In this document: positions 19,291-31,014 of the stretch, piece by piece
How positions within the stretch are numbered: position 1 is the stretch's first letter
How the letters are laid out: every line of letters starts with the position of its first letter
Origin: Anthostomella pinea
Taxonomy: Eukaryota; Ascomycota; Sordariomycetes; Xylariales; Xylariaceae
DNA: 64,000 nucleotides
Assembly (NCBI GenBank): GCA_963556695.1
Contig: CAUWAG010000012.1
Coordinates: forward strand, 124,001-188,000
Direction of reading: 5' to 3'
Program-made: the position numbers and the translations under genes
Notes under the pieces: model-generated
What the model was told of the DNA's origin: nothing
Seen by the model: only the letters and a program-made list of their open reading frames with translations
Databases searched by the model: none

Positions 19291-20280
19291 TTACCTCATC
19301 CCAAAGCCCGCGCGCTCGTCTCGATTATCTAGAGCGCCCGGCAGTCCCGTCAAGCCCACGGTGTTCGCAGCAGTCATCTGCGGCGCGTGGCACGGCGAGC
19401 GCCTCCAATAGAGCGCGTCAGAGGTCGCGTTACAGTCACTCTCCATAAGTCTCCGTTCGACACGCCTCTGTTGACCTTTCGACATGAACGCTATATTCAT
19501 ATAAGTGGAATAAGAACCCTAGATAAGCAGGTTTGATCCAACCAGACATATACGATGCTTCTTCCAGAGTGCCTATTCTGATTATTATCAATACACCTTT
19601 TCCTTGCGGGACGAGGGATGTACGGAGACTTTTGGGGGTGCAGTGTAGCGAGTACTCACCGAGTCGACACCAACACCCCGTCCCCCGAAGACCACGGCGC
19701 TCGCAACAGTCATCTGCGGCGCGTGGCACCCGAGAAGATGGTCCCGAGAGTGCGTCAGAGGTCGTCATCACGAACGCCTCATACCCGAAGTCACAGAGCG
19801 TTCGCAGCAGTCAGATTGCGTGACAGTACCCTGAAGCCCACGGCATTCGCAGCTGTCATCCGCAGCGCGTTGCAGTCATCTTCCCCTCTCCCGGAGAGAG
19901 AGATAAAGAGAGAGCCCTCCTCAGCAGCCTGGTCATTCGCGAACGAGGGCGAGGAACGAGAAGGGAGTGTATTTCACGAGGATTTCCACGAACGACCAGT
20001 CACTTCAACGTGCGATCATCCCTAAATCTTCCTTGCGAGAGAAGCAAACCCCGAAACCAAAGCCCTGGCCCTCTCAAGCGAGGCACACGAAGCGCGAGCA
20101 TACGCGGTCATGTAATGATGGAGGGATTAGCGCCATCACTGCAGCAGATGATGGCCAGTTGGCGGCCGGTGAACCGCGGAAGAAAGGGCGTACTGACGGG
20201 TATCAACGAGGATACGGAGGAGCGCAAATATTGGGAGCCTTTGACAAGGGCACGCACGACGTTATCCTCAAACGGAAGCG

Positions 20281-21450
20281 TCACTCGGGGGCATCAACGA
20301 TGATGGGACCGAACCGAAGTCTTCTAGCCGCCGACGCCATCTCAGAAGCACAGCGCAGAACCTCTGTGATTATCGACTGAGAGGCACGAGGCATGGGATC
20401 ACCACTGCAGAAGGTTGATCGCCAGATTGGCCGCCGAACGCACCACGGCAGAAGGAGCGTACCGCCGATGATAGGTACGCCGCCGTTTCGACGACGATAC
20501 GGAGGAACACAAACATCGGGAAGAAGGCCCTTCATCCACGATGGGAGTAGCCATGACGATGGCAGGCGACGTTATCCACTAAAGGAGAGGTCACACGAAG
20601 CGAGTAGCTGGGAGAAATCCTCACGAGCGACCAGAATTCCTCTTGCAACGATGGCAGAGGCACCGAGCAGCAGCTCGATGGCAACGGAGTCATCCAGAAC
20701 AGCAGGAGAAGTGGCGAATGGCGAGCCACGCAGTACGAAGCGACCTCTTCAGCAGCAAAAGGAGCAGCAGAGTCTCAACGGCACCCCTTTCGTATGCCAG
20801 TCAACACATCACGAGCTTTTGACAGCATTTTGCTATGTACGGAGTCCCACGAGAAGCCCTCATTCGGAGGCACCGAGAGAAGTCCTCCAAAGATGGAGGC
20901 AAGCAGATAGAAGTCCGCGAGTTCACCGGCGGCACACCGATAGAAGACCTCCACGGAGGTATGCACACACATTTAAGGATAAGGGCGCTTCAGCGATAGC
21001 TAGGGGATGGCGATGGATTGACAGCTACGGCTTCACATACGGCACCAGCTCCGAGGTCCCCAGTACTGAGAGATGGAGTCCTGAATACGAAGATTCAGAG
21101 GCGTAGAAGTCCTCTACGGAGGCACTGCACGGCTCGACAAAAGAGGCACGCAGCCACGGAAGCCCTTCGACGACGAATGCATGCGAACTACAGGTAATAC
21201 GGCGTTCCAGAGAGTCAGAGAGTCCCTCACCCATCATGGCCTTCGCGGCATTCGGAGCCATTGGAGCCTCGTAAGGCTATTGGAGCCTGTTGGAGTGTTG
21301 GTGTCATCTGGAGCAGTTGGCCACCACGGAGGGATTCTGCCACGGAGCTGGATACACCGCTTCTCTATTCAAGCTATGCTATCACTAGTTAGATCCCAAT
21401 TTTATTGCAAATTTGGATGATTCGGAGCCAGTCAGAGCCATCTGGGCATT
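20281..21450 (+). repeat. long dispersed non-coding repeat, copy B
   Basis: Diverged direct copy of 3120-3925, with additional sequence. Shares GATGGGACCGAACC, CACGGCAGAAGGAGCGTACC, CATGACGATGGCAGGCG, GTCTCAACGGCACCCC and GGAGCCTGTTGGAG in the same order. A 237-codon open frame at 20393-21106 lies inside it, but the matching part of copy A is not open, so it is probably not a gene. Confidence 0.6.
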
Positions 21451-24400
21451 GAATCGGCCTATTCAGCGTTGCCATAGGGAGCCGCGTCGGCAATCATTGT
21501 AAGGAAGCGGACTGACATTGTTTCACCATTGCTGTTATCTCGAATCCAGCAGGAACCAAGGTGGTAACAGTTCGGGACTGTGATTTGAAGCCTGATGTGA
21601 CGGGGAAGCGAGGATGAATGACGCCTTGTTTGGTAAAGAGAGGCCTCTGATCGACTCCATGAGTAAGGAGCGCAAGGTTCGGAAGCTAGAAGTGCGACCA
21701 CGCGCTTTTGTTGCAGGACAGAGGTACTGTCTATCAGAATATGCCGTCCCTTGGAACGGGGTGCCAGAGATGATGAGACCCCCTTACGGAGATTCCGATG
21801 CCAGTACTCGGTTGTCTGTCAGATGGAGAGTTCCATTGCCGAAAGCATCAAAGAACGATTCACAGTAGATGAATTAGACAGCCAAGCTACTCGGGCTCAT
21901 AACTTGGCTGAACACCACAATCAACAGCCGATCCAAGATTAAACCGTATAAGCACCTGGTAAGGATCGCTGAGTTCGGCCCAATGGTGTCGAATGACCGT
22001 CAGACTTATGTTCATTCCACTCGCATGGGGTTGCAAATGTACAAGCGAAACGAGATAGAATCGACAATCACTGCGGCTACCTGTTACGGTGAGATGGGCC
22101 ATCGGAGTCCCCCGGGCAATCAGCGCGGCTAGTAGCCCCTATTTGGCCCCTTTCCAAAATGCGCACCCATCTACCTCTGCACGGGGTGACCATGTGTGCT
22201 GAGTAGACAGACGGTAGAAGAGTATACATGACTGTGTCAGGATAGCCGCGCAAGTTGATTGAATATATTGTAAAGCTCTGGACCAGATGGTGCATCGTAG
22301 GTGGTGACAAGGTTAGTTTTTCTGCCTCGCCTCTCTTTACACTCCTGCCTTGAAGGTCAAGTACCCCGGCGTCTAGCAGCGTTCTCGCATTACCCCTTCC
22401 GCCTGAGAGGGGCTTCCATTTGAACTGAACGCAAGCCGGTCATTGCTCGTATAACTGCACGCCTGCTGAGAGAGAGCTTTTTCATATCCCGGTACGTGAT
22501 CAGAGTGCCATATGTCTGCTTGATCTGTCATTATTGCCAGAAACAGGCAGTAGTGATTGAAAGGGGAGGCAAGTATTAAGCTTTTTCAATAATGTTATCT
22601 CTAGTAAGGGTGTACAATCACGACCAGAGTTTCCACTTGCTGTAAACGATGCAGAAGCGACCAGGATCACCACTCAGCGCTGTCTGCCTGCCAAACTTGT
22701 TGCATGGTTCATCAACAGCCAGTTGGGCTTCTTTCAGGAAATGCCCAGGCAGTCCCCAAAGCATGCACAGGTTGCCTCCAGCTGCTCAACGCTGTCACTG
22801 TCGTCACAAGACTCGTCACGTCAAGACGACTCATCGACACCATTCGTTGCCATACGAGAAGTCGCTGCCTCGCACACCACCAGCTCGTCAACAACTGAAT
22901 TGTTATACCTCTGCTCTCTGCTGTCGAAAGGCACGCGATACCCCCAATGGGTTCGGCCGCCACTGGAGATACCGTCATGAGACCACAATCAAAGATCCTG
23001 CTCCGCGAGAGCCATCGCGAGCTACCAGCGGGGATACCTACCGCCACTTGTTTCATGAGTTCCGACTCGTCAAGAAACCATTATCCAGCCTCGGCACGAG
23101 TTTCATCATGAGAAGACCAGGCCGAAAACAGCCGCGGACCTCGAGCGTGCCATTATTCCAAGCTCACGACCAGTTGCCCAGCCTTCTACCAGTATACCAG
23201 AACATTTGGCAGAGGCAGCTTCGCTAAGCGAGCTCTACCAGCCCTGCGAGAAGGCCAGCTGCTGCGGGCAGCATCACGAGAAACCCATTCACGATATAAA
23301 CCGATTTCAAACCCCAAGACAGGAATCACACGCAAGAGGATCGACGAGGGAGTCGTCACGGAAGCCAGCAGCCACGCGAGGGTTTCATCAACGGCTTCAG
23401 CATGGCCGACGGGCGACCACAGAATTCTCGAAACGACGAACCGTGATGGCATCCACTATCTCACGAACTGTCACAACACCTGGCAAATCAACGACCACGA
23501 AACCCCTAGCCACACAGCTGCGGCGAGCCTCCGGTGACTGCAGACCTCCCCTTACAATGTTATAACCGCTGCGGTAATGCCCCAAAAGAGATATGCATAG
23601 GCTACAGCAGTAGTTACAAGATCATGTCAGATGGCAACACGCTGGATTGCTGCAGCACGTCGGAAGACCAGGCCCCAGGGGATGGGACGCAGGTACGGTC
23701 GTGTTAGGCCAGAGTCAAGTCCTCGAACCCATCGGCCCAAATGGATTGAAAGAATATGTATAAATGCCGTGAATAAGCGTCGGCTTCGGGGCGAAGTGAA
23801 GGATATAGTACCAGGCAGCTAGCTCTTGTTGCACTGGTGGTGTCTTGATCGTCGCTTGATAGGTAATCCAACAGGGCGTCTGGGTCTGGGAGAAGAAGCT
23901 CGGGTCAAAGTGAAGCAACGGCTAATCAGCAACTGGGAAAACCAATCTATGAAGCCAAAAGGGCCCTCGAAGGACCAGTCGCAGTGCCAAACTACACTCC
24001 AATTCCACGAACAATCATCAGGGGTGTCTAGTGGAGTGTGGCGACTGCGCTCCACTCGCGTCGACTACAACACTCTTGAACATGAACATAGGTTTGGGCT
24101 TTCTGGCTCGAGCTCTGCTTTAGAGCGGAAGCAAAGGGAAAACCACAGCAGCTTCATGAGCCAAAGTGCTTGATTCTCTTGAACAAAAGGGGAAGGGGAT
24201 TGCCTGAGCGAGCAACTCCCGACTGCTTCCAGGTTCAAGCAAAACCCCCTCAAGCGCGACGACATGTGTGGTGGTCTCTCGAGCAGAGGTGTCATATGAC
24301 TAGACGGCCCTGTCCTGATTGATCACTCCGCTGCTGTGTGACCTCTGATATGACAAGCGTGGGAATAGTCAATCTCTGGGCTCCCAGCGCGAAAAGGCGT

Positions 24401-25167
24401 TCATGTTACCTCGCGAGGCGTTTTTCGCCCTCGATGAATGACGGGAGTCATGCCTGAAGATATTTGCTTGCCCAATTGCCATAGGCTACCCTCGCCTAGA
24501 GCGGTGCTGGCCTCGCAGTACCCGAGAAACCACCTTCAGGAAGTTCCCGATGGCTATGCGAGTGAGTCTTTCATGTGCCTCACGGGCGAGGAGGACTCCC
24601 GCTGCCTTTGCGCCAGCATACGTCAATGGTTTCCAGTCAGTGCAGCGATCATGCATTCGAATCGTCGGTTAGAACAACTGCACGACTTGGAGAGGGATCA
24701 AGGTTCCGTGCCACTGAATTCCTTCCCTCAACTGTCGTAGACACTGTTATGATTATAGATGTTGTTCTGATTCGAAGGAAGTGCCAAACGAACATACACT
24801 TCGCAGCATAACTTCATAAACGACTATGTCATGCCTCGGAGCAACGAAGATGTCCGAATCAAATGTAAGCATATGAAAAGCATCTATGTATCAAAGTCGA
24901 TGTGTTAATTACATGGCGGAGCCATTGCGTACTAGCAGTAGTCCACCGAGAACACCCCTATCCAAAACCCGCCATCTCTCGAAGGGGCACAACCCTCCTT
25001 TCAAAATCCAGTGGCACCTAGCATCTATGGATAGGAATTAACCACACCAGAACTAAAAATCTTTCTCTTCGTGAAATTCAGCAAGCGCGGCTTGGTGCTC
25101 CGCCACCCAACTATCAGTTGCTTCCGGAACTGTATCATTGGTCAGTGCATATTATAATGAAGCAGCC
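21451..25167. other. long gene-poor stretch, no supported gene
   Basis: Base composition is ordinary. 21945-22020 is a partial relative of the mini-element family (GTATAAGCACCTGG, GAGTTCGGCCCAATGG). Fragmentary frames at 22723-22980, 23206-23565 and 23826-24173 read partly like protein but change frame and contain TGA/TAA breaks. They may be gene debris. I could not assign any of them. Confidence 0.35.
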
Positions 25168-25192
25168 GGGGGGGGGGGGGGGGGGGGGGGGG
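25168..25192 (+). repeat. G25 homopolymer run
   Basis: 25 consecutive G, preceded by CC and followed by CTTTTTATATAC. Lies just past the stop of the broken gene at 25197-26416. Mirrors the C24 run at 27513-27536. Confidence 0.95.
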
Positions 25193-25196
25193 CTTT

Positions 25197-26416
25197 TTAT
25201 ATACTCACTAAGTCTGGCACAATGCTCGATGACCTTTGCGCTGGAGAAGGAACCCAGATCGTGTTGGCAGCACCCCGAGAGATATGATTCCCTGCCCTCC
25301 AGCATTTCAGGGGGTCTTTGGAGAAGGTCCTTGGGCCGTCGATGTTCTCGTTGCAAGTACCTCCACAGCACCTGACCACGACGGCCTCCCCGCGAGCATC
25401 CTTCATGACGAATTCGTGCTCTCCAACCATTGACAACTCGAGTGTTTTCGTGGCATGAGACATTGCCTGAGCGGTCTGCAACAGCATCAGTATATGTGAA
25501 GCAAGGCTTCCGAGCTTTCGACGGGACCAAGACTCACGTGGGATCTTTCTGCGGATCTCCGCACCCTTGACAACTCTTCACTGCATTGATCGTCTTCTGG
25601 TCATTTTCGCTTGTTGCCCGTGTCCGCCTCGTCTTCGTGATCTGTGCTCACAATGTCCGAGACAACGAGCACTAGAGAGGGCGTGCTGCGCTGCGAGGGT
25701 AAGGTCTCCACTGGCACGCTCTCCTCCGTCTGATGCGAGAGGCTTCCAGAGCACTGCTTTCCAGCCAGGGCTGACACCTTTTGGTACGATTAGCGCAGTG
25801 ATGGCTGGCTCGTACGGCTGCCATTCCCGATATCGGGGCTGGGTGTAGTTCCTGTGGTGTTCGCCCATTTGGTGACTTCGACGTGATTGACAACGTCACC
25901 CGATTCAGCTGCAACCAAGGTGCTCCTCGGTCTAAAGCTGTGTCCAGTTGACCAGGAAGTTTTGGCCAGCGACCCGATCAGTGTTGCAAGTGTCGGCCAG
26001 TCCATCATTGGAGGTTCTGCTTGTGCCCCTTGGAAGCATGGAATCAGGCGCGCGCGTGTAATTAGCTTGTAGGCCAGATTATCGAGGAACTGCCTAGCCC
26101 CTTCCTCAACCCCGCACACTGAGATCTGAGCGTCCCAAAAGCGTTTTAGTTCCTCCTGTTGCCGCAGAATATTTGTTGAAGTATCCTCCGCTCGCGAGTT
26201 ACAAGTCAAGACGGTTGCATTGGCCTTGATGCGGTACTCCTCTGCTCTGCTGAGGTATTATTCCGCTCGCTCATAGTCTGCATGAAGGGATCTGATCCGG
26301 TAGCCTAGAGCCTCATGATGAACTCGGAGCCTTTTGTCGAAATTTTGCACCACTTTGGCGACTCGGTGGTCGAGGTCGGGCTTTGGCTGAGCCACCTGTT
26401 CCGCTTCCGCGCTCAT
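25197..26416 (-). pseudogene. unrecognised coiled-coil / Cys-rich protein gene, interrupted
   Basis: The ATG at 26414-26416 starts MSAEAEQVAQPKPDLDHRV, and a helical, charged stretch follows (QNFDKRLRVHHEALGYRIRS). A TAA at 26258 interrupts ADYERAE-stop-YLSRAEEYRIKAN in the same frame. A CAA-to-TAA change is the simplest explanation. The frame continues through NILRQQEELKRFWDAQI to about 25870. A later exon in another frame reads SENDQKTINAVKSCQGCGDP. It joins across a likely intron (GTGAGT near 25541 to GCAG near 25488) to KTLELSMVGEHEFVMKDARG, VVVRCCGGTCNENIDGPRTF and DPLKCWRAGNH before TAA. The CxxC, CCxxxC and C..H spacing suggests a metal-binding end. Family unknown. Confidence 0.5.
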
Positions 26417-27339
26417 GACAAGGTAATAGTGTGGGGAGACGACACTCGGGCGCCTCAAGTAATGTGACACTCGAACAAAGAGTCGGGTACCCGTACATGA
26501 AAAAGCAGAGTGCGCCAGCTACTCCATGGTGCCAAATATACCATGGTCGATGTCCGCGGGTCCGAGCGGTCTCCGCACCATTACTCATCGAGGACTGTAT
26601 ACCGGCAGGATTTAGTCTCTCAGGTGTTTTGTGCATCATTGCTCGATGATCATAGTTTCCGTCCATACGAACCTTGTTCGTAGCGTCGGATCCCTGTCAG
26701 CCCATCTTAGGTTCCTGGTAGTGTTCCGATGTGCGACCCATGACAGCCAGCTGATGATAAAGTCTTCCTTGGAAGTAGCAGAGGCTGGAGACCTCCTGGG
26801 CATCGCATAATTTCGACAACATGCGTTCACAACGTCATTGGATCCGGTGTCTCGTGTCCGGTGTGATGATTTGGAATATCTCGTGCTCAGCAACCTCAGG
26901 AGTCTCGGGATCCTCTACATTGAAGCTCCAGTCAAGACCAGTGTGAATGAATGTGATCAGATTCATAACGATCCATGATACTAGCAGAGTAGAGAACCAT
27001 CTAAGTTACAATCCATGTAATGTTCTCCAGTTCCAACCATATCCCAGACACCCAGATACGTGCACAGATGTAAGAGCCTTTACGGACAAGAAACACCGCA
27101 AGTCCTGAGGCAAAAGTTCAGTCGTTCGCTCAGTATCTGTCCTAGACAGGAACCCAAGGTAAGCACCAGATCCGAAGCTGAGGGACCGTATGGCGAGGGA
27201 ACTCAAGATAGCCCAGAAGAATACATGCTCGCACACCCCAGCAACCAAAACGGCAAGCCCAGACGTAGTATGTATCTGAACGCTTGATTTGGGTGCCTAC
27301 AGGTCCCCTCATATCTCCTGTGAGTTTCGTACCGTCTCG
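26417..27339. other. intergenic, no supported gene
   Basis: The minus frame at 26636-26893 and the stretch upstream of 26416 look partly protein-like but are broken. Nothing recognised at 26900-27340. Confidence 0.3.
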
Positions 27340-27512
27340 TTGGGTCTCTTGTATGTAGAGGTCAAACTAATTATATTACACGCACTAAACATCCTAGTGC
27401 ATATATATACTGCAAATACACTAAAGGCTCAGTGTAATAGACTCTAGTAGACCATTAAAGTTTTAGATATAAGAAAATTAGTTAATATATAAGAATTTTT
27501 AATATTAAGCCT

Positions 27513-27536
27513 CCCCCCCCCCCCCCCCCCCCCCCC
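27513..27536 (+). repeat. C24 homopolymer run
   Basis: 24 consecutive C in AT-rich DNA (AAGCCT before, GCTTTTAATC after). Inverted relative to the G25 run at 25168-25192. Both have CTTTT-type DNA on one side. Confidence 0.95.
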
Positions 27537-28024
27537 GCTTTTAATCACTTTTTATAATGAAAAAGAAATCAGGAAAGAATGCTAACAATAAGGTTTCACC
27601 TTTTAAACGTTAAAAAAAAACGTAGCTAGCCTTATATAATATTAAACAGATAATAATATAGCTAAGATTCGAACTTAAGTCCTTTAAGTAGCTTTTTTCA
27701 GGTTTTTTTCCTTTATAAACATTTATTAATATACATTTATATAAAAAAAGTCGGGTTAAAGCCTTTACGTTATAAACTATTAAAATACCTAGCCGTTATT
27801 ATAAATCTATTCTTTTTATTGTATATATAGTTTTAAAAGCAATTACATAACTATAAAGAAGCCAAAAAAGGTATATCGTTAATATAAAAGCACGTTATTA
27901 ATAAGTGCGCGGTAAAATACTATATTAAAAAGGCTGTTAAATACTACTATTTATTTCTTTAATTGATTTTTATCGTAAAATTTAAGCAAATTGGCTCTTA
28001 TTAAGCTTATTTATACTTACGTAT

Positions 28025-28263
28025 TGTGAGCATTGTGGTGCTGTCAGGTATAGGCTGCAGCTGTCCGCCAGGTAAAAGGGATGAAAGGGGTCCAAAGGGG
28101 GTGAGAGGTCCATTATGGTGACCAGTGACAGGTTTGTTGTTCGCTGTCAGGCAGCAGGAAATCAAAGGGCTGTCACACCTGTATTTAGGTGGGAATCTCC
28201 CCCATGGATCCATAGACAAGACACAGACTATTATCCATCCCATTCTGACCCTGGATTTCCACA
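28025..28263 (+). mobile_element. solo LTR family 'TGTGAGCATT', copy 2, TSD CGTAT
   Basis: 239 bp, nearly identical to 13358-13597 and in the same orientation. Flanked by perfect CGTAT duplications (28020-28024 and 28264-28268). Unlike its surroundings it is not AT-biased, so it inserted after the block had been mutated, or it is too short to be a RIP target. Confidence 0.87.
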
Positions 28264-28340
28264 CGTATATTATAAGTTAACACTAGTTATAAATAAAGGC
28301 ATTATATACTTATTATTATATATAATGTAATAAAATAACT

Positions 28341-28385
28341 AATATAGCTAATAAGCGAGTTAGCACTTATCATAAACTTTTAAAC
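28341..28385 (+). repeat. RIP-mutated copy of the pogo-like transposon end
   Basis: AATATAGCTAATAAGCGAG followed by TTAGCACTTATCATAAAC matches the less mutated end near 28939-28990 (AACGTAGCTGACAAGCGAG, TTGGCACTCGTCATGAAC). The differences in the compared bases are all C-to-T or G-to-A. Confidence 0.6.
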
Positions 28386-28939
28386 TGCTATATTAAATAA
28401 CTTTATTATAACGCATTTAATTTAATTGGATTAATCAGATTCCTTTTTTTAAAGCGTTTTCTCTTTATTAGATGAGTTTGCGTATTATAACTAGTATTGC
28501 TACAAATATTACACTGTTACTTACGCGCTGTCGCCTTTTGTAAACAACAACTACTTTTACTTATTTTCCATATTGTTAGCTTAATACCATCCTTTGTAGC
28601 CTAAAAACCTACTGCATTTTTAACGAAAAGTACTCCTCTTTTTGCTAGACGTTTGGTTTTTATCCTTTAACGTTTACTTAGTGGGTAATTAGCCCTTTTT
28701 AACTCGCAAACCTAAAAATCAACTAAAATAATATTGTTTATAAAATCATATAAAGCCTTTAAACACAAGTTTAATACTTTAATAATCAAGATTAATAAGC
28801 TTTCTTAATAAGTTTTGATTGGTTTTTAATATAAACTAACTAAGTTACCGCTTTATTAATAGTAGTAAGCGTTTTTAAAGTTTAAACAATAAGTAACAAA
28901 TTAAGGTTCAACGATAATAATTATATAATAGTAATAATA

Positions 28940-30976
28940 ACGTAGCTGACAAGCGAGTTGACATTACAAGCGAGTTGGCACTCGTCATGAACTTTCCAAC
29001 CAACACGATTCAAACCATTATATCTCCACCAACAATAATGGCACCACATTACAATGAATCAAACTTACAGCTAGCTGTCCAAGCTAAACAACGTGACCCT
29101 TATATTTCTATATTTCAGCTTGCAAAACTCTTTAACATCTCTCGTTTCACTTTGAGCAATAGATTCAAAGGAATGCCATCACGACGCGATAGTATACCCA
29201 ATACTTTGAAATTTTCGGTTTCCAAAGAGAATGCCATTCTTTCCTTCATTCTTGATCTGGATGCGCGAGCATTTCTACCCCGGCACAGTTATACTAAAAA
29301 TATGGCAAATCAATTGTTGGCGGCACGTGGGACTGGACGCGTTGGAAAGAACTGGACGCGCAACTTTATTAAACGCACACCAGGCCTTCGAACGCGTTTT
29401 CATCGGAGGATGGACTACCAGAGGGTCTTGAACAAAGATCCAGACGCGTATCGCGCGTGGTTTTGCCGAGTTGTAGCGGTAATTGCGAAACATGGTATCC
29501 AAGACACAGACATTTACAACTTTGATGAGACTGGGTTTATGATGGGCATTATTGGGTCTGGCATGGTCATCATAAGCACCAAAAGAAGTGGCAGGCCTAG
29601 ACAAGCTCAGCAAGGCAACAGAGAATGGTCTACAGCAATCTTTGTTATCAATGCTGATGGTTGGTTGGTCCCGCCGTTCATCATTTTACAGGGCAAAACC
29701 CACCTCGCGTCATGGTATTGCAATATAACATTACCACGCGATTAGAAGGTGGCCGTTTGTTGGATTAAAGGTGAGCACAGAGGGCACCTTGATAGGTAGA
29801 CACCGGAACCTAGTTGTTCCGTCCCGATCCAGCCCCCTCTGGCACAAAACTGCCACGGTCGCACAAGGACACTCCAGACACACAGAATACACACACACAC
29901 TTCAACCTCACGATTGGCCCAAATCTGACACCGTTTCTGATAACGGATGGATTACAAATGAGATCGGTTTGGAATGAATTCAGCATTTTGACAAGTATAA
30001 CAGACAGCGTATAACTGCCGGTAAACGCCTCCTCATCCTAGATAGCCACGAGAGCCACCATTCCCAGGTCTTTGAGAATTATTGTTAATATAATAGTATC
30101 ATTACCCTTTGTATGCCTGCCCACTCATCACACAGGTTCCAGCCTTTAAATGTCGGCTGTTTTAGCCCGCTCAAACGAGCTTACTTTATAACTTTATCAA
30201 AGTATTTTACAATTAGAGATATTGATGGGCACTTTAGTCCTGGTCTCCAAGCTGCCCCGTGACAATTTTGACAACATTTATAACTTAATCAGGAATATGT
30301 TAACTTATATAACGAAAAAAAACCTTTAAATTTTCTTTTAAAGCTTATTATTCTCATCTTCAAAAAAACTATGATATTATATAACAAACGGCAAGTATTA
30401 AAGCGCTATTTATTTAAAAAGACATATATCTTATTAAATATGTCCTTTAAAACTTTAATAACACTTTATTTTTAACAGTAAAAGCTTTATGTAGTTTAGT
30501 TTTACATTTTTATAATCAATAAGTAAGTTCATAACTTTTCAATATATAAGTTAAAATATTTAAACGTAAATTTAAACCTAACGTAGTTGACAAGCGAGCT
30601 ACGAGGTGGGGCTAAAAAACGTCGGTGCGCTAATGTTTAACTTGACGAAAAAAAATCGGAAAGATATCGGACCTTTTCTTTTAGGTTTATAACTTGAAAA
30701 ATACATCAATATCACTTTTTCTTGGTTTATTGCTATTTTATTTCAAGATTTATTTCAAAATACGCTAAAACTACACTTGTAAAAAGGCTTTTCTAGGATG
30801 CACAGGCTATTAAGTCAGTGAAAAACAATTACTATCTATCATTATTATCTATAGAAAAGGCTTCATTAAATTCAGCAGGTCCGGGATTTTTCGATTTTTT
30901 AAAAGGTAGACGCACGGTTACGCACCGACTTTTTTTGTACGAAAGCCGCACCTCGCAGCTCGCTTGTCAACTACGT
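28940..30976 (+). mobile_element. decayed pogo/Fot1-like DNA transposon, TA-flanked
   Basis: Left end ACGTAGCTGACAAGCGAG preceded by TA (28938-28939). Right end CTCGCTTGTCAACTACGT followed by TA (30977-30978). The ends are inverted repeats of each other apart from a transition. About 2.0 kb fits Fot1/Pot2-class elements. A second internal copy of the left-end motif (ACAAGCGAGTTGGCAC) lies at 28966-28981. The transposase is broken. The right 400 bp can also be read as an independent fold-back element (30581-30976), so the true right border is uncertain. Confidence 0.6.
28987..30205 (+). pseudogene. pogo/Fot1-type DDE transposase, broken
   Basis: The ATG at 28987 opens a psq-type HTH region (NLQLAVQAKQRDPYISIFQL, FNISRFTLSNRFKG), then a CENP-B-like part (ENAILSFILDLDARAF, NWTRNFIKRTPGLRTRFHRR). 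The DDE catalytic start is DTDIYNFDETGFMMG. After FIILQGKTH the frame ends at TAG near 29745. Later pieces in other frames are NGWITNEIG, then the second catalytic block RLLILDSHESHHSQVF, and CMPAHSSHRFQPLNVGCFSP, which belongs to the third catalytic block. All parts are in order but need several frame changes, so it is inactive. Confidence 0.85.
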
Positions 30977-31014
30977 TAGGTTTAAATTTACGTTTAAATA
31001 TTTTAACTTATTTA
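30547..31014. repeat. fold-back element with inverted arms extending past its TA borders
   Basis: 30581-30976 has pogo-type ends flanked by TA. The inverted match continues outward on both sides: TTTAAACCTA before 30581 mirrors TAGGTTTAAA after 30976, and onward for roughly 30 more bases. It also continues inward (GCGAGCTACGAGGTG against GCGAGCTGCGAGGTG). The DNA between the arms is AT-rich and non-coding. Confidence 0.7.

Larger units (their letters stand above)
17740..20000 (+). repeat. degenerate repeat region with recurring ~100-bp words
   Basis: The words CACGGCGTTCGCAACAGTCATCT, GAGCCTGAGGGCGTCGCT, GCGCGTCAGAGGTCGC and GAGTACTCACCGAGTC recur with substitutions. Sites are near 17755, 18060-18200, 18656-18700, 19350-19450, 19640-19760 and 19820-19880. 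Spacing is irregular. GC content is ordinary to high, so it is not RIP-decayed. A SINE is inserted in it. No credible gene, though long open stretches occur. Origin unknown. Confidence 0.5.
27340..28939. other. strongly AT-rich, RIP-like block
   Basis: Almost entirely A/T with no gene. It contains the C24 run, a GC-richer solo LTR and a mutated transposon end at 28341-28385. Box-B-like AAGATTCGAACTTAAG near 27664 may be a decayed tRNA-derived element. Confidence 0.75.

Noticed and set aside
20393..21106. 237-codon open frame
   Set aside because: Lies within the long dispersed repeat. The corresponding part of the other copy (3120-3925) is not open, and the composition follows the repeat.
22649..23227. 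192-codon plus-strand frame
   Set aside because: Arg/His/Pro-rich text typical of a shadow frame. Other frames over the same DNA look at least as protein-like, and none is intact.
25130..25200. Poly-proline protein end encoded opposite the G25 run
   Set aside because: It is only the translation of a homopolymer in the wrong frame past the stop of the adjacent relic.
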